Of a stretch of DNA of 64,000 nucleotides, positions 12,801-27,800 are shown piece after piece (within the stretch, counting starts at the first letter, position 1; the number at the start of each line of letters is the position of its first letter). A program made the translations under genes and the position numbers. The DNA is from Apostichopus japonicus (taxonomy: Eukaryota > Echinodermata > Holothuroidea > Aspidochirotida > Stichopodidae): contig NC_092569.1 in the NCBI RefSeq assembly GCF_037975245.1, positions 1,715,501 through 1,779,500 on the forward strand, written 5' to 3'. Below the pieces are notes generated by a model that saw nothing but the letters and a program-made list of their open reading frames with translations, was not told where the DNA came from and searched no databases.

Positions 12801-15800
12801 TTTATACCCGATTTTCAGGCACACTTCTATCATTTATGATGATTATAGCATTTCAAAGTGCTATATAATCACCTCAAATTTCTGTGACTACATTTTCAAT
12901 CTTTCATTCATTTGATCACTTTCACCGCTGCTTTTCGTCCGACAGCTCGCGGTCCAGTTTATGAAAGGAGAAGACGTAGCAGTATTGTACATCAGCCAGG
13001 CCCAGCAGTTGGAGAGTCAAGGAAAATTCAGAGAAGCAGAGAGGTATAATCCTTCAAGCACGAGTAGATTAAACGCCACATCTTTTAAAGTTTCCTTAAG
13101 GTCTTCAAGATTGGCCACAAAGTTATCAGCATGCTAGCTTAGCTGAACAGTTACAATTTACTACTTTCCTAAAGATTCTTACCCCCATGCACTCCCCCAC
13201 TGCCCCCTCCCCATCTTACCCAATTAAGAAGCATTTAATTTAGACAATTAATATATCAAAAATGGGGGGATAAAAGTTTTGAGGATCGAAGTAATATGCA
13301 TTTTGGAAGTTTGGAGAATCAAGTGACCAATTTTTTGACTTTCTAGCATATTTTGTCATATTACAGATGACCTTGACAATTAAATGATGCTAACTACTTT
13401 ATTTACATTGTACTTTTTTTTTGCTTATGTAAGTTCTACCTATTCAGTTCCAACATATGTTTCTGCAATGCAGTTGAACACGTACCAAGCATTTGTTATT
13501 CTAAACAAATATTAAACTGTTGCGCTAAACTCCCAACAGGTATATAAACGGTGAGAATATCAACAATTCCCTGAATGATTTTGTTGTTTATTACAGATTG
13601 TATTTGACAGTAGAAGAGCCAGACCTGGCTATCACCATGTACAAGAAGCAACGCCAGTACGACCACATGATTAGAATCGTGAAACAGTTCCATCCTGACC
13701 TCCTACAGGACACACATATACACCTAGCCAAGGTATCAAGCTATGTTAAATAAACATCACAGTATTTATTGTTTATCACAGTTAAGTATATCCTAATACT
13801 CCATCAGGTATGGGGAGGGAGTGGGATGCCATACTCATTCCCCTAATAATAATAATAATAAATGCAAATTTATATAGCGCCAATATCTAGAGGAAAACCA
13901 ATGCTCAGTGGCGCTAGTGCTCAGGGAAGGCAGTCAAAAATAGATGTGTTTTGAGTCTGTTTTTGAAAATGTTAACGTTGGGTGCCGACTTGATGTGCAG
14001 TGGAATTGAGTTCCAAAGAGTAGGAGCGGCATTAGAGAACAATCTTTGACCAAATGACTATCAATGTGGTTCGCTACTCTTACCCCTAGAAATGTTCTGT
14101 CATCCCCACCTCTAGGAAAAGTTCTCTACCTCTACCTGGGTTGCCTTATGGTCTTTGTTTGGGCTACCCTAGGGTTATTTATGGGAAGCAGTGAGGGCAT
14201 GGGGGGGTGGGGTGGGGTAGGGGGAGAAGTACCAACAGATTCACAGCCACAAAAGGAAAGTAGGACGTGGCTGTTCTATTAACAACCTCATGTTCCATGT
14301 TATTGTTATTCCATATTATTGATACCTGATAATTTGTTTTGTTGCAGGGAACTTTTCAGGTATTTTTTTTCTGTAATTACCACATGTGTTTTGTTCATAG
14401 TAATCAACCAAGAGAAAGAACAGTTGAGTTGAAATATCAGTCAATAAAACAACACACATTTACCAAATAATAATTCATTCCAAATATAACATTCCTTTGT
14501 TTGTCTCTTCAGGAACTTGAAACAGAGGGCGCCCTACGACAAGCTGAACATCACTTCATCCAGGCAAAGGACTGGAAAGCGGCTGTCAATATGTATCGAG
14601 CTAACGACCTATGGGATGAAGCGTTTCGGGTAAACAATGTGAAACTTGATTGTCCATCAATGAGAAATTTTATTCAAGGCCCACCCAACCTCAAGATTTG
14701 TGAAAACTTGAAAAGGAAAATCTGTGTTAAATTCATGTGCTCACGATCTGTTGCAATGCATTGTAATGCAGATTGGTTGGTACTCAATTTGTGTATAAAT
14801 TTCTTGTTAATAGTGATTTAATTAATATTATAACTAAATAATATATAAATAATTATATAACAAGTGATTCTTGTTAATAGTAATTTTTGTTATATGGGTA
14901 AATATTTTGCAATGAGTGCTGTCAATATTATACCGGTGCTGTGGCCGAGTGGATAAAGGCAGTTGCATTTGAAGCAATGAGGCTTAGCAATCTGGATGTT
15001 CCGGGTTCGATACCCGGCCGGGTCATAGTAAGGTGGGTTTTGTATCCAAAAGCAATCTACAGTTTTCCCATCTGAAATGACTTTCTAAAATTGCAAAGAT
15101 TCCAAATTTGAGTTAAAATGTTGAATTGGAAGCCACCTGACGTGAAAGTTGTAATCCATAAGCCCTTGCAGGTTTCTCCCACATTTATGGTCGCTTATGC
15201 GTCGTAAAAAGTAACTGCTGATTATTATGATGGTTATTATTATTAATATTTAAGCTTTTCTTGTGAGGTTGTGTTTATTAATTTCTAGAAGTGTCTTCTT
15301 CTTCTGCTGCCAGGTTGCTAAGAGCCACGGTGGTCCCAATGCCTCTAAACAGGTTGCTTATCTCTGGGCAAAGAGCCTAGGTGGGGATTCGGCTGTGAAG
15401 CTGCTGACCAAATTTGGACTGTTGGAATCTGCTATTGACTATGCAGCAGAGAATTGGTAAGATAAAATAACTGATAATCACTTTTAATGAGAATTTCAGG
15501 AAATTTATTTTCTGATATCTAATTAGATATTTTGCTTTAACATATGACACAATTATCAAGGTTGTAGCTCACATTTGTAGCATTTTAAAGGTCAAAATTA
15601 GCATTTTTAGAATTTTATGTCATGCAATTAATTTCTGCTATCATCTGGTTCGTAATCAAATATATTTCCTTCCGTGGTTTAGCGCCTTTGACTTTGCGTT
15701 TGATTTGGCCCGTACCTCCATGAAGAACAAGATGCCCGAGATCCATCTCAAGCATGCCATGTACCTGGAGGATGAAGGCAAGTTTAAAGAGGCTGAGAGT

Positions 15801-18800
15801 GAATTCATCAAAGCTGGAAAACCAAAGGAAGCTGTACTCATGTAAGTCTTATAAATTTGGGTTTGAACTGCTGGTGTACACTGGCATAGATAGACAAACT
15901 TTCCCACAAACTTTATTTTATTGAATTATAGATTACATGGACTTGCCTTTTATCTTTTAGATGAATGGAAAGCCTATATATTTTTTCATATTTTTACAAG
16001 AGAACTGGCACTGTTTTGAACTACTTTTATAGAAGAAAAATAAGACAAACTTTCCCACAAACTTTATTTATTAAATTATAGATTAGATGGACTTGCCTTT
16101 TATCTTTTAGATGAATGGAAAGCCTATATATTTTTTTCATATTTTTACAAGAGAACTGGCACTGTTTTGAACTACTTTTATAGAAGAAAAATAAGACAAA
16201 CTTTCCCACAAACTTTATTTATTAAATTATAGATTAGATGGACTTGCCTTTTATCTTTTAGATGAATGGAAAGCCTATATATTTTTTTCATATTTTTACA
16301 AGAGAACTGGCACTGTTTTGAACTACTTTTATAGAAGAAAAATAAGACAAACTTTCCCACAAACTTTATTTATTAAATTATAGATTAGATGGACTTGCCT
16401 TTTATCTTTTAGATGAATGGAAAGCCTATATATTTTTTTCATATTTTTACAAGAGAACTGGCACTGTTTTGAACTACTTTTATAGAAGAAAAATAAGACA
16501 AACTTTCCCACAAACTTTATTTATTAAATTATAGATTAGATGGACTTGCCTTTTATCTTTTAGATGAATGGAAAGCCTATATATTTTTTTCATATTTTTA
16601 CAAGAGAACTGGCACTGTTTTGAACTACTTTTATAGAAGAAAAATAAGACAAACTTTCCCACAAACTTTATTTATTAAATTATAGATTAGATGGACTTGC
16701 CTTTTATCTTTTAGATGAATGGAAAGCCTATATATTTTTTTCATATTTTTACAAGAGAACTGGCACTGTTTTGAACTACTTTTATAGAAGAAAAATAAGA
16801 CAAACTTTCCCACAAACTTTATTTATTAAATTATAGATTAGATGGACTTGCCTTTTATCTTTTAGATGAATGGAAAGCCTATATATTTTTTTCATATTTT
16901 TACAAGAGAACTGGCACTGTTTTGAACTACTTTTATAGAAGAAAAATAAGACAAACTTTCCCACAAACTTTATTTATTAAATTATAGATTAGATGGACTT
17001 GCCTTTTATCTTTTAGATGAATGGAAAGCCTATATATTTTTTTCATATTTTTACAAGAGAACTGGCACTGTTTTGAACTACTTTTATAGAAGAAAAATAA
17101 GACAAACTTTCCCACAAACTTTATTTATTAAATTATAGATTAGATGGACTTGCCTTTTATCTTTTAGATGAATGGAAAGCCTATATATATTTTTCATATT
17201 TTACAAGAGAACTGGCACTGTTTTGAACTACTTTTATAGAAGAAAAATGATCTGAGAGATGTTTTTTTGGATTCAATTTATTTTATATATGTCATTTTAT
17301 CTAAGGTACGTTCACAATCAAGACTGGGACTCCGCTCAGAGAGTGGCCGAGTCTTTCGACGCAGACAGCGTGTCGGATGTCTTGGTCGGTCAGGCCAGGA
17401 GTGCCTTTGAACAGAAAGAATTCCAGAAAGCAGAGTCCTACCTTCTGCGAGCACAGAGACCTGAATTAGCCATTAAACTCTACAAGGTTTGTGGTCATTG
17501 CATTGGTTTGGGTGAACAATGTTAATATCATGCTAAAGATTGGATTTGCATTCAATTATCTTGCCTGGACGGTCTCCAAAGTTGAAGTTGTACGTACTCA
17601 CTAGATTACGAGTATGAGTACGTACTCGTTAGAACAGGAATATGAGTATGGATGCACTGCAATATGCTGCGATATACCTTTACTCATCACACATAGTAAC
17701 ATTTCATGTGGCGTCCTTACCTTATCTCTTATACAGAATGTTGAGATGGGGAAATCTCCTTGGTATGAGTACAAGGTTCTAGGCATGAAGTTGATTACTG
17801 AATTTTGTGCTAGTTCCTATTAATATGAGTAAGGACACAAATCTAAAAGTAAGGACTAACTGCAGTCTGCTGCGATACACTATCATTGACTTCACGGAAT
17901 AATATCTGACGTGGTATCTCATTCTCTTCTGTCTTATTCAGAATGCTGAGATGTGGCAGGATGCTCTGAGAGTTTGTAAGGAGTACATCCCTCATAAACT
18001 ACAGTCACTACAAGATGAATATGACAGGGAGGTCCTCGACAAAGGCACAAAGTTAGTATCTGCCCCCCCCCCTCCCTCACTCCCTCAACCAACCCCATTT
18101 TCATATTCAATTTAAGCTTCCAGTGATGGTCAGAGGAGTCCTCTGTGGATGTGGTAGTTTTGAAAGTTTGTAATTTTCATTACAGTTATTTCTATGCTTT
18201 GTAACATCTGCATTGCTCTGCTGTTGGAAGTGAGTGCTTTCACCTCCTAGTATATTTGAAGAGGTGGGCAGGTGATACTAGAGTACATTCCTGTTTTTTA
18301 GATAGGTGGTCTTATGCTGGAGGTCAAAAGGTAAAAAAAAAAACCCAGTAAAAAGGGTGTCAGCATAAATTTCGAAATGATAATGAATTGGATCTGTGTT
18401 CATAATAATTCTTTTTCACAAACACACAAGAAAGGCTTGATATTTAGCCAGTGTTCTTCCAAGAACTTTATGAATGAAGTTTATAAGGAGCTAATGGATG
18501 GTCGTGTTATCCTTGGGTTTCTAAACAAAACTGAAACAAAAGATCTCCATTTGTAACTGGTGAATCGATTGGTTCATCCTGTCCTCTAAGTACCAACGTG
18601 TGTTAAAAATTTCTCCTTCTGAAGTAATACCTTAGTAGGACTAAGTGTCTGGCATCGAGAAACCGTGGATTGTGATAACAGTCACATGATTCAACATAAC
18701 TCTCGCTACAATAAGCTACTTCAAAAGGATTGTCTGGTAGCCCTAAGATTTTACCTTAAAAAACGATAAATAGTTTATTTATAATAGGCAATCTTCTGTG

Positions 18801-21800
18801 CGTGTACACACGAGAGTGTATTTGCTGCGGAAATAGGAGTGCTAACTACAAATCGCTCGTTTTGCCTATTTGCCTGCACTACGTTAATCACCAAATTGAT
18901 GCATTCGAACAAAACGGTGCTTTTGGTGAGAAACTGTTGAATTTGAAAACCATATTTCTACAAGAAGAAAACGTCGATTGGGGACAATTTTCATGTGGTT
19001 AGAAAGAGAAAAATAATAACTACAAGGACAGTGTATCAAAATCTTCCACCAGACAATTCCTTTAAACCTGAATTTCATTTGTCTCTCTCTCTCTCGTTCA
19101 CTCAGAGGAGTAGAGACTTTGATCAGTCAGGCCAAGGAATGGGAGGCATCAGGAGAGTACTCCAGAGCAGTCGATTGTTATCTCAAAGTCACCCAACGAC
19201 AGACCTCAGATACGAGGGTTCTAGAACAATGCTGGTCAAAGGTCAGTCAATTGTCTTCACCGAGTGGATAGTAAATATCACCCTGTTCAACCTTCATTGA
19301 TTGGGATTAAAATGTATAGAAATTTAAGAGAAGAATTTTTATAAATGCTAAGAAAGCAAATATATTATATGGTGTACAAGAGTGCAATAATTCCTTTTTG
19401 CTTTTGGGTGGTCATATGGCTTGGCTGCCTTTCATTGGGGGTGGGAGGGGTAGGGAGGGGTGGGTAGCCATCAGGCAATTGCTTGTAAACTGAGTAGTGA
19501 ATATGCTAGTGAAATTAAGATGTTCCTGGTGTTTCCAGAAATGTTTTTTGCACGAATGGTGATGAGAACACATTTTCAACCATTTATTTTGCTGCATTTG
19601 AAAATACAATATTTTTCTGCTGATGGAAACATTGCAATTTGTCAACTTTCATTCTTTCTTTCTTTATTATTTAATTTTTCAGGCTGCTCAGCTGTCGATG
19701 AAGTTTTTGGATTCGTCTAAAGCAGCAGACGTAGTGCAGATAGTGGGACCTAAACTAGCAAATATTGAAAAGTACAACACCGTAAGTTTGTATTATGCTA
19801 CAGTTAGTACAACACCATAAGTTTGTATTATGCTACAAAATAGTACAACACAGTAAGTTTGTATTATGCTGCAGATAATACAACACCGTAAGTTTGTATC
19901 ATGCTACAAAATAGTACAACACAGTAAGTTTGTATTATGCTGAAGATAATACAACACAGTACGTAAGTTTGTATGATACTACAAAATAGTACAACACAGT
20001 AAGTTTGTATTCTGCTGCAGATAATACAACACCAAAAGTTTGTATGATGCTACAAAATAGTACAACACCATAAGTTTGTATTATGCTACAAAATAGTACA
20101 ACACAGTAAGTTTGTACTATGCTAAGATTAGTACAACACCATAAGTTTGTATGATACTACAAAATAGTACAACACACTAAGTTTCTATTCTGCTGCAGAT
20201 AATACAACACCAAAGTTTGTATTATGCTACAAAATAGTACAACACCATAAGTTTGTAGTATGGTACAGATTAGTACCACACAGTAAGTTTGTATTATGCT
20301 AAGATTAGTACAACACCATAATTTTGTATTCTGCTTCAGATAATACAACACCGTAAGTTTGTATTATGCTACAAAATAGTACAACACAGTAAGTTTGTAT
20401 TATGCTAAGATTAGTACAACACCATAAGTTTGTATTCTGCTGCAGATAATACAACACCGTAAGTTTGTATTATGCTACAAAATAGTACAACACAGTAAGT
20501 TTGTATTGTGCTAAGATTAGTACAACACCATAAGTTTGTATTCTGCTGCAGATAATACAACACCGTAAGTTTGTATTATGCTACAAAATAGTACAACACA
20601 GTAAGTTTGTATTGTGCTAAGATTAGTACAACACCATAAGTTTGTATTCTGCTGCAGATAATACAACACCATAAGTTTGTATTATGCTACAAAATAGTAC
20701 AACACAGTAAGTTTGTATTATGCTGCAGATAATACAACATCGTAAGTTTGTATTATGCTACAGTATCCTGTAAGGTTGTGAATCAACCTGTACATTCTTC
20801 ACTATACATCCAGTGTACATCTCAGAAATAATAAACAGATACCCTGGAGTATTGCTTCATAATGGAAACGGATAACATAAACAATGTATAGAGCTTAATT
20901 TTGTAGGCTTGACTCTGAAATAACAAGCAGGTACTTGTATTTGTTTATTCTAAACTTGAAATGTGGTTTTCAGAATGAAAGTCAAGGTTCAAAGTGTGAT
21001 ACTTCTTCAATTTAATGCAGTCTTTAATTAATTAACTAAATAATTAATACAGTGGGAATAAAAAATTTTCAACGTTGATTTGGCCATATAACTTCACCAG
21101 TTTTTAGCACAGAGAAATAAACTTTTCTCAAAGTCCTTCAGCCATACTGGTCTCACACTAAGATTGATGCTTTTAATTTCAAATCTTGTATCATTTTCAT
21201 GTAGATGCTCTTGAATAACGTTGTTGTCCCCACAAAATTGAGTTGGAACTCATAAACTTTGACCGCTTCGTCAGACTGCACCTTATCCTACTTTCTTCAG
21301 ATCAAATATCGTAACCCACAAGTGAAACATATCCAGCTGCTTACAACCTATAAAATGCAGTACCTCCAAGATTTTGCTGTGCAACTTTATACCTGTTATT
21401 AAACATTGTAGCAAGAAACTTGCTCACCCACATGTTCACAATTTTAATATTGTCAATAATCTGCTGTCACGTTTCATTCAGGCCGCAGAGCTGTACCTCG
21501 GTACGGATCTGATCAAGGAAGCCATCGATGTGTTAATGGCCGGAGGAGAGTGGAACAAGGCTAAGAAGGTAGCCAAGGAACTGGAACCGCGGTATGAACG
21601 TTACGTGGACGAAAAGTACAAGGAACATCTGAAGAACGAAGGCAAAGCTGAGTCTGTGAGTAAACGTTATCATTGTCATGTATTTTATGTTGTGTAGTTA
21701 AATGTGACCTATTGTATGTTCTGGTTATAATGTACTGTTTTGGAATGCTATTGACTTGTGATCTAAGGATTACAGGTTCTAGCCCTGGCCAGATCATTGC

Positions 21801-24800
21801 ATTGTGTCCTTGGGCAAGGCACTTTATCTCCATTGCCTCTCTTCACCCAGGTGTATAAATGGGGACTTGCGAGGTGACTTGTAAATATAGTTGCGTGCGC
21901 CGGTTTGTGGCTGCACCCTATGGGAAGTCCCCCAGGGGACACGTGGCTGTGATGCACTGTGGTGCCCCAGGAGAGATTGTTTGAATTGTGCACACTTTGG
22001 TGTGTAGGTGTGACAAGTTACCAATGACCAGGGTTAAGTACAGCATGGCGAGACTTTATTGTAAGTTGCGCTATATAAGAACTGAGAATTATTATTATTA
22101 TTAATAGAAAACTCTAGAAATGATCTACAATTATGAGGAAAATTTTGAAAGGCATTCATTTAACTTTCATTTTTTATCAGCTGGTGGGGGTGGACGTCAT
22201 CGCCGCCCTGGACATGTACGTCGAAAGAGGTGAATGGGAGAAGTGCATCGAAACCGCCGAGAAGCAGGGACACAAGGTCCTACATAAATATGTAGCCTTG
22301 TACGCCAGCCACTTGATTAAAGAACACAAAGTACCCAAGGCATTGGAGTTATATGTCGCTCACGGTGCCCCTCCTAATCCTCAGGTGAGAACTTGTCTAT
22401 ATATTCGTATTGTCAGATGTGAATCTCAGATATGTACTTTGTTAATCTGGGTTAGACATATATACAGCTCCTATTCCACATCCCCAGTTCTTAATACTAA
22501 AAGTGATTCTAAATGTGTTCACTTACCTGGGCCAAGCTATAGCAACCCTTCCACCCTTTTCTACCCTCAAAGTATGCTTGTATCTTTATCACCTCCCCAT
22601 CCCTTTTAAATATTACCCTCTCTTCTTAGCCTTATTCTCTTACCCCTCTAATAGTATCTCACCCCTTTCTTCCTGCCGTTAGTCTCATTATGATGTCCTA
22701 TAGTTTGTTACCCTTATCTCTTACCCTAATCCTACCCCTTCTTCATACCTTCACCCTGCTCATAAATCCAGTTCTAATATTATCTCACCTCTTTCTCTGA
22801 GGTTAGTCTCATTCCGATGTCCTATAGTTTGTTACCCTCTGTTATCCTCTTCATAACTTCCCTTAACCATCGCCCTGCTCATAAATCCAGTTCTAATTTT
22901 ATCTCACCCCTTTCTCCGAGGTTAATCTCATTCCGATATCCTATAGTCTGTTACCATTAATCCTAATCTCTTACCCTAATCCTACCCCTTCTAATATTCT
23001 CCCACTGTTATCCTCTTCATAACTTCCCTTCACCATTACGCTGCTCAGAAATCCAGTTCTAATTTTGTCTTACCCATTTACTGAACTTCATTCCATATTC
23101 TCCTCCAAATTATAATAATACACGAACCAATGAAATGATCTGTCTAATAATAAGAAATATCAAAGATTTTCAAATTTTCTTCACATTAATTATGGATCAA
23201 CTTATATACAGTACTGATATCTCGAGACTGAATCATTTTTTAATGTTGTTATCTTTTACCAAAAATTTAATCAAATTAGTTTATGAAGGCTTGCACTACA
23301 TCAACAAATTCCTCAATTTCTTCTTAACTCGTACATAGAATTTCAACATTTACAAGAGGCTGGTTTCAGACATGCTGGCTGCAGAGAACACCGATTCTGC
23401 AGATGCTTACAAGATGTGGGCGGACCTTAGAGACGTTTTACTCAACTTGGTAGGTGATTTCTGTTAATTATCAAGATTTTTTGGGGTAATGTTTATGTCA
23501 AGTCTGCCAGCTGTTGGAACATTGATGAAATTTGAAAGTTTGGTGGTGTGTACATGATTCTTTTCATTAATTTGGTTGGTTTGATCATGTATTACCTGGA
23601 TGGAGAGAAAATTAAACTTCTGAGCGAGCCACAGTGACATTTTAGATTCACTTCGCAGACGGCAACAGTCAAGGAAGTACCTACTACCATAACCAAAATG
23701 GAAGTACTATATTATATGGGAAATAAAATAATTTTTTTTTTTGGGTATGGAAATATCCTGACAAGCTGTATATATATTGGCGTAAAAATTAACTTAAATT
23801 AAATGAGGCAAGCAATTGCGAGATCGAACTAGCTCCATGAGTTTCGGTTTCCACATCCTCTTGTTGATATTGAAGCTGTCACTTTTGAATGCAATGTGCT
23901 ATGTTTTGTTTAGGCTCCTAGCCCCTAACGCTCCCTTGCATATAAATATGGTAATATTGATCCCTTGCATATAAATATGGTCATATTGATCCCTTACATA
24001 TAAATATGGTATTATTGATCCCTTGTATATAAATATGGTATTATTGATCCCATGCACATAAATATGGTATTATTGATCCCTTGTATATAAATATGGTCAT
24101 ATTGATCCCTTACATATAAATATGGTAATATTGATCCCTTGCATATAAATATGGTCATATTGATCCCTTACATATAAATATGGTAATATTGATCCCTTGC
24201 ATATAAATATGGTCATATTGATCCCTTACATATAAATATGGTATTATTGATCCCTTGTATATAAATATGGTCATATAGATCCCTTACATATAAATATGGT
24301 AATATTAATCCCTTGCATATAAATATGGTCATATTGATCCCTTGCATATAAATTTGGTATTATTGATCCCTTGTATATAAATATGGTTATATTGATCCCT
24401 TACATATATATAGTAATATTGATCCCTTGCATATAAATATATTTATCTTTTGCATATAAATATGGTATTATTGATCCCTTGTAAATAAATATGGTATTAT
24501 TGATCCCTTACATATAAATATAGTAATATTGATCCCTCGCATATATATTGATCTTTTGTATATAAATATGGTATTATTGATCCCTTGTATATAAATATGG
24601 TTATATTGATCCCTTTCATTTAAAAATGGTAATATTGATCCCTTGCATATAAATATAGTAATATTGATCCCTTGCATATAAATATATTTATCTTTTGCAT
24701 ATAAATATGGTATTATTGATCCCTTGTGAATAAATATGGAAATATTGATCCCTTACATATAAATATAGTAATATTGATCGCTTGCATATACATATAATGA

Positions 24801-27800
24801 TCTTTTGTATATAAATATGGTATTATTGATCCCTTGCATATAAATATGGTATCATTGATCCCTTATATATAAATATAGTAATATTAATCCATTACACATA
24901 AATATGGTATTATTGATCCCTTGCATATAAATATGGTAATATTGATCCCTTGCATATAAATATGGTATTATTGATCCCTTGAATATAAATATGGTAATAT
25001 TGATCCCTTGCACATAAATATGGTAATATTGATCCCTTGCATATAAATATGGTATTATTGATCCCTTGCATATAAATATGGTATTATTGATCCCTTGAAT
25101 ATAAATATGGTATTATTGATCCCTTGCACATAAATATGGTCATATTGATCCCTTGCATATAAATATGGTATTATTGATCCCTTACATATATATGGTATTA
25201 TTGATCCCTTGCATATAAATATGGTATTATAGATCTCTTGCATATAAATATGGTATTATTGATCCCTTGCATATAAATGTGATAATATTGATCCCTTGCA
25301 TATAAATATGGAATTATTGATCCCTTGCATATAACTATATGGTATTATTGATCCCTTGCATATAAATATTGTAAAATTGATCCCTTGCATATAAATATGG
25401 TATTATTAATCCCTTGCATATAAATATGGATATATTGATCCCTTGCATATAAATATGGTATTATTGATCCCTTGCATATAAATATGGATATATTGATCCC
25501 TTGCATATAAATATGGTAATATTGGTCCCTCGCATACAAACATGGTAAAATTCCCCATAATATTCCCCATACGTGTCACACAATCTCATGTAAACGCCAT
25601 TGAACAGTTTATATAGTTACGCCCTTCGTCTCGTTCTTTCTAACAGTGTGATAATCTGGCCAAGGCATCTGGTGTTGATTCTGCTCAGAGGGAAGAGTTT
25701 GACAGTATGCTGATGATATCACATTACTATGCTACCAGGAGTGCTTGCATGGGACAAGAGAGCCTGGTATTCATATCCTTTCATTTTATCTGTTTTCCAT
25801 TTTCATAATTACTCCAGTAACTAAAAAATTTCATTACTTACCTGCAAATCTTATTTATATGAATTGTCATTTATTATATTAAACCTTAAATAGGCAAAAT
25901 ATCCTTTGACAAAGTTCTAAATGGTGGTGGCATTGGTTTTGAAATGTTGTCATATTTTCTTAATTTTTTTCTTAATACACCTGTTGTTGCATAATGGATC
26001 AATCGAACAGTGTAGGTAGTGCTCAAGTGTATTTGCTTTATTGCTACATGACAATTACATTGTTTATTTTTGCAATGGTTACATCGTTACATGAGACATG
26101 GGAGTTTTCCTGTGATGTTGCAGACACAACCACCTGCTATAATTCATACCAAAAATACCAAAAAATCATACCATCTTAGTAGAAACAAGTACAGTATAAA
26201 TATAAATCATGTTGATAATTAAGTTCATTTGAATCATTGACGAAACATATCATGATATATCGAATCTAAAGATTTTCAAAACTTATCATCATTTATTTCT
26301 TCTTTTTAATCGTGATTTTAATCAATTATTCTCAAGTACCTTCTCAAGGTCCTTCTCTTCAGGAAGGGAAATTTTACTTTCTGACATCCTGTTTATATAA
26401 GTCTGTAAACAGTTTGAAGAAATACAATTTTCTATTTTCAAATCTTTTCAGGAATCTCTTGTGGCTAAGCTGTCCATATCCCTGTTACGTCACACTGATA
26501 TCGTACCGGCTGACAAAGCCTTCTATGAAGCAGGTTACCAGGCCAGATCTCAAGGGAAGCTAAATATGGCCTTTGTATTCCTTAACAGATTTCTGGACCT
26601 GACAGAGGTAAAAAAAAATATATATTGATAATTTTGCTGCATCATTTTTGTTGAAGAAGATGCATTTAATTTCATTAATAATGAGAGAATTGGGGGTGGG
26701 GGGATGGGTAGGGGTGGGAGGAAAATACAGAAGTATTAAAAAATAATCTCTTAAACATGAAAATTTGCAACAGGTTTGCCTACATTGTGATGAACTGAAA
26801 TACTAGCTTCTAGTAATAAATAACAGAATTTTGACCAATCACACCTTTGTAAAGTCAAGTCAAGCCATTTGTCAGTATATTCCAATAATCCTCCTGAATT
26901 TTCCTGAATAATGTTCTCGACAGTGAGTTTGTTCACGGCATTACTGTAATAGGCCATGGTGATTCAAGGAATAACTCGCTTCCAAAAATTGAACTATAAA
27001 TATTAATCTGGATTTTGACAAGCTTTTGTTTAGCTACTGAGTGTTTTCAGGTTTTGCTCAGTAAGCTGACACCAGGTGCATAGATGGAGAGGATAGAGTG
27101 GGGGATGGGTGGGGGGTGGGGGTGGTAATAGGTGGAGGCAGGAACAGGGTTCTTGCTGTCTATTCTGTCAACAATGATGTAACATTGTCTTTGGTACATT
27201 AGGTAGTTTCATTACTGTATGTATCAGTGTTATCATTGTAAAAACCAGTGAAAAACAGGTAAGTAAGGTGTCAGCCATCCAGCTCTCCTCAAGGTCATTT
27301 CGACAGCAAATATCAAAATGTTTTTTATTCTTATGCTCCGCTCTTCACAGGCTATTGAAGAGGGCAGTCTTGATATGTTAGATCACAGCGACTTTCAGGA
27401 CACGGATATTCCGTTTGAAGTACCCTTACCAGAGAAACAACATGTACCTGTAAGTAACCCCCTACCTCTCACCCTACCCCTCACCTTCACCATACCCCTC
27501 ACCATACCTCCTCTCTCAACCTTCCACTATGTTGCTTCCCTTCCCCACAGCCACATATGAAAAGTGAAACGTTTCAACTTTTGAAGTTGTTTAATTTAGC
27601 ATCCCTTTTCATGAACGTTTTCAATCTTTCAGTTGACTTGCGAACACTATTTACATTACCATGGGATAAGAAAATATGTGAAAGTTTAAGCTAAATTTAT
27701 TTCCAACATTCTAATGAGAGAGAAAAGTTTGGCAACATGATATTAGTTATGGAAAATCTCATAAAATTCCTTTTGTTTGCAAAGATTGAATATTTCTTTT

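Noticed and set aside
14935-15020. Functional tRNA gene
   Set aside because: A and B boxes are present but the acceptor stem does not pair properly and a SINE body and tail follow.
16027-17115. Seven identical 60-codon minus-strand ORFs
   Set aside because: One per unit of the 151-bp array, starting and ending in the repeat; not genes.
23933-25545. CRISPR-like regular repeats
   Set aside because: Head-to-tail units without spacers, in a eukaryotic intron.
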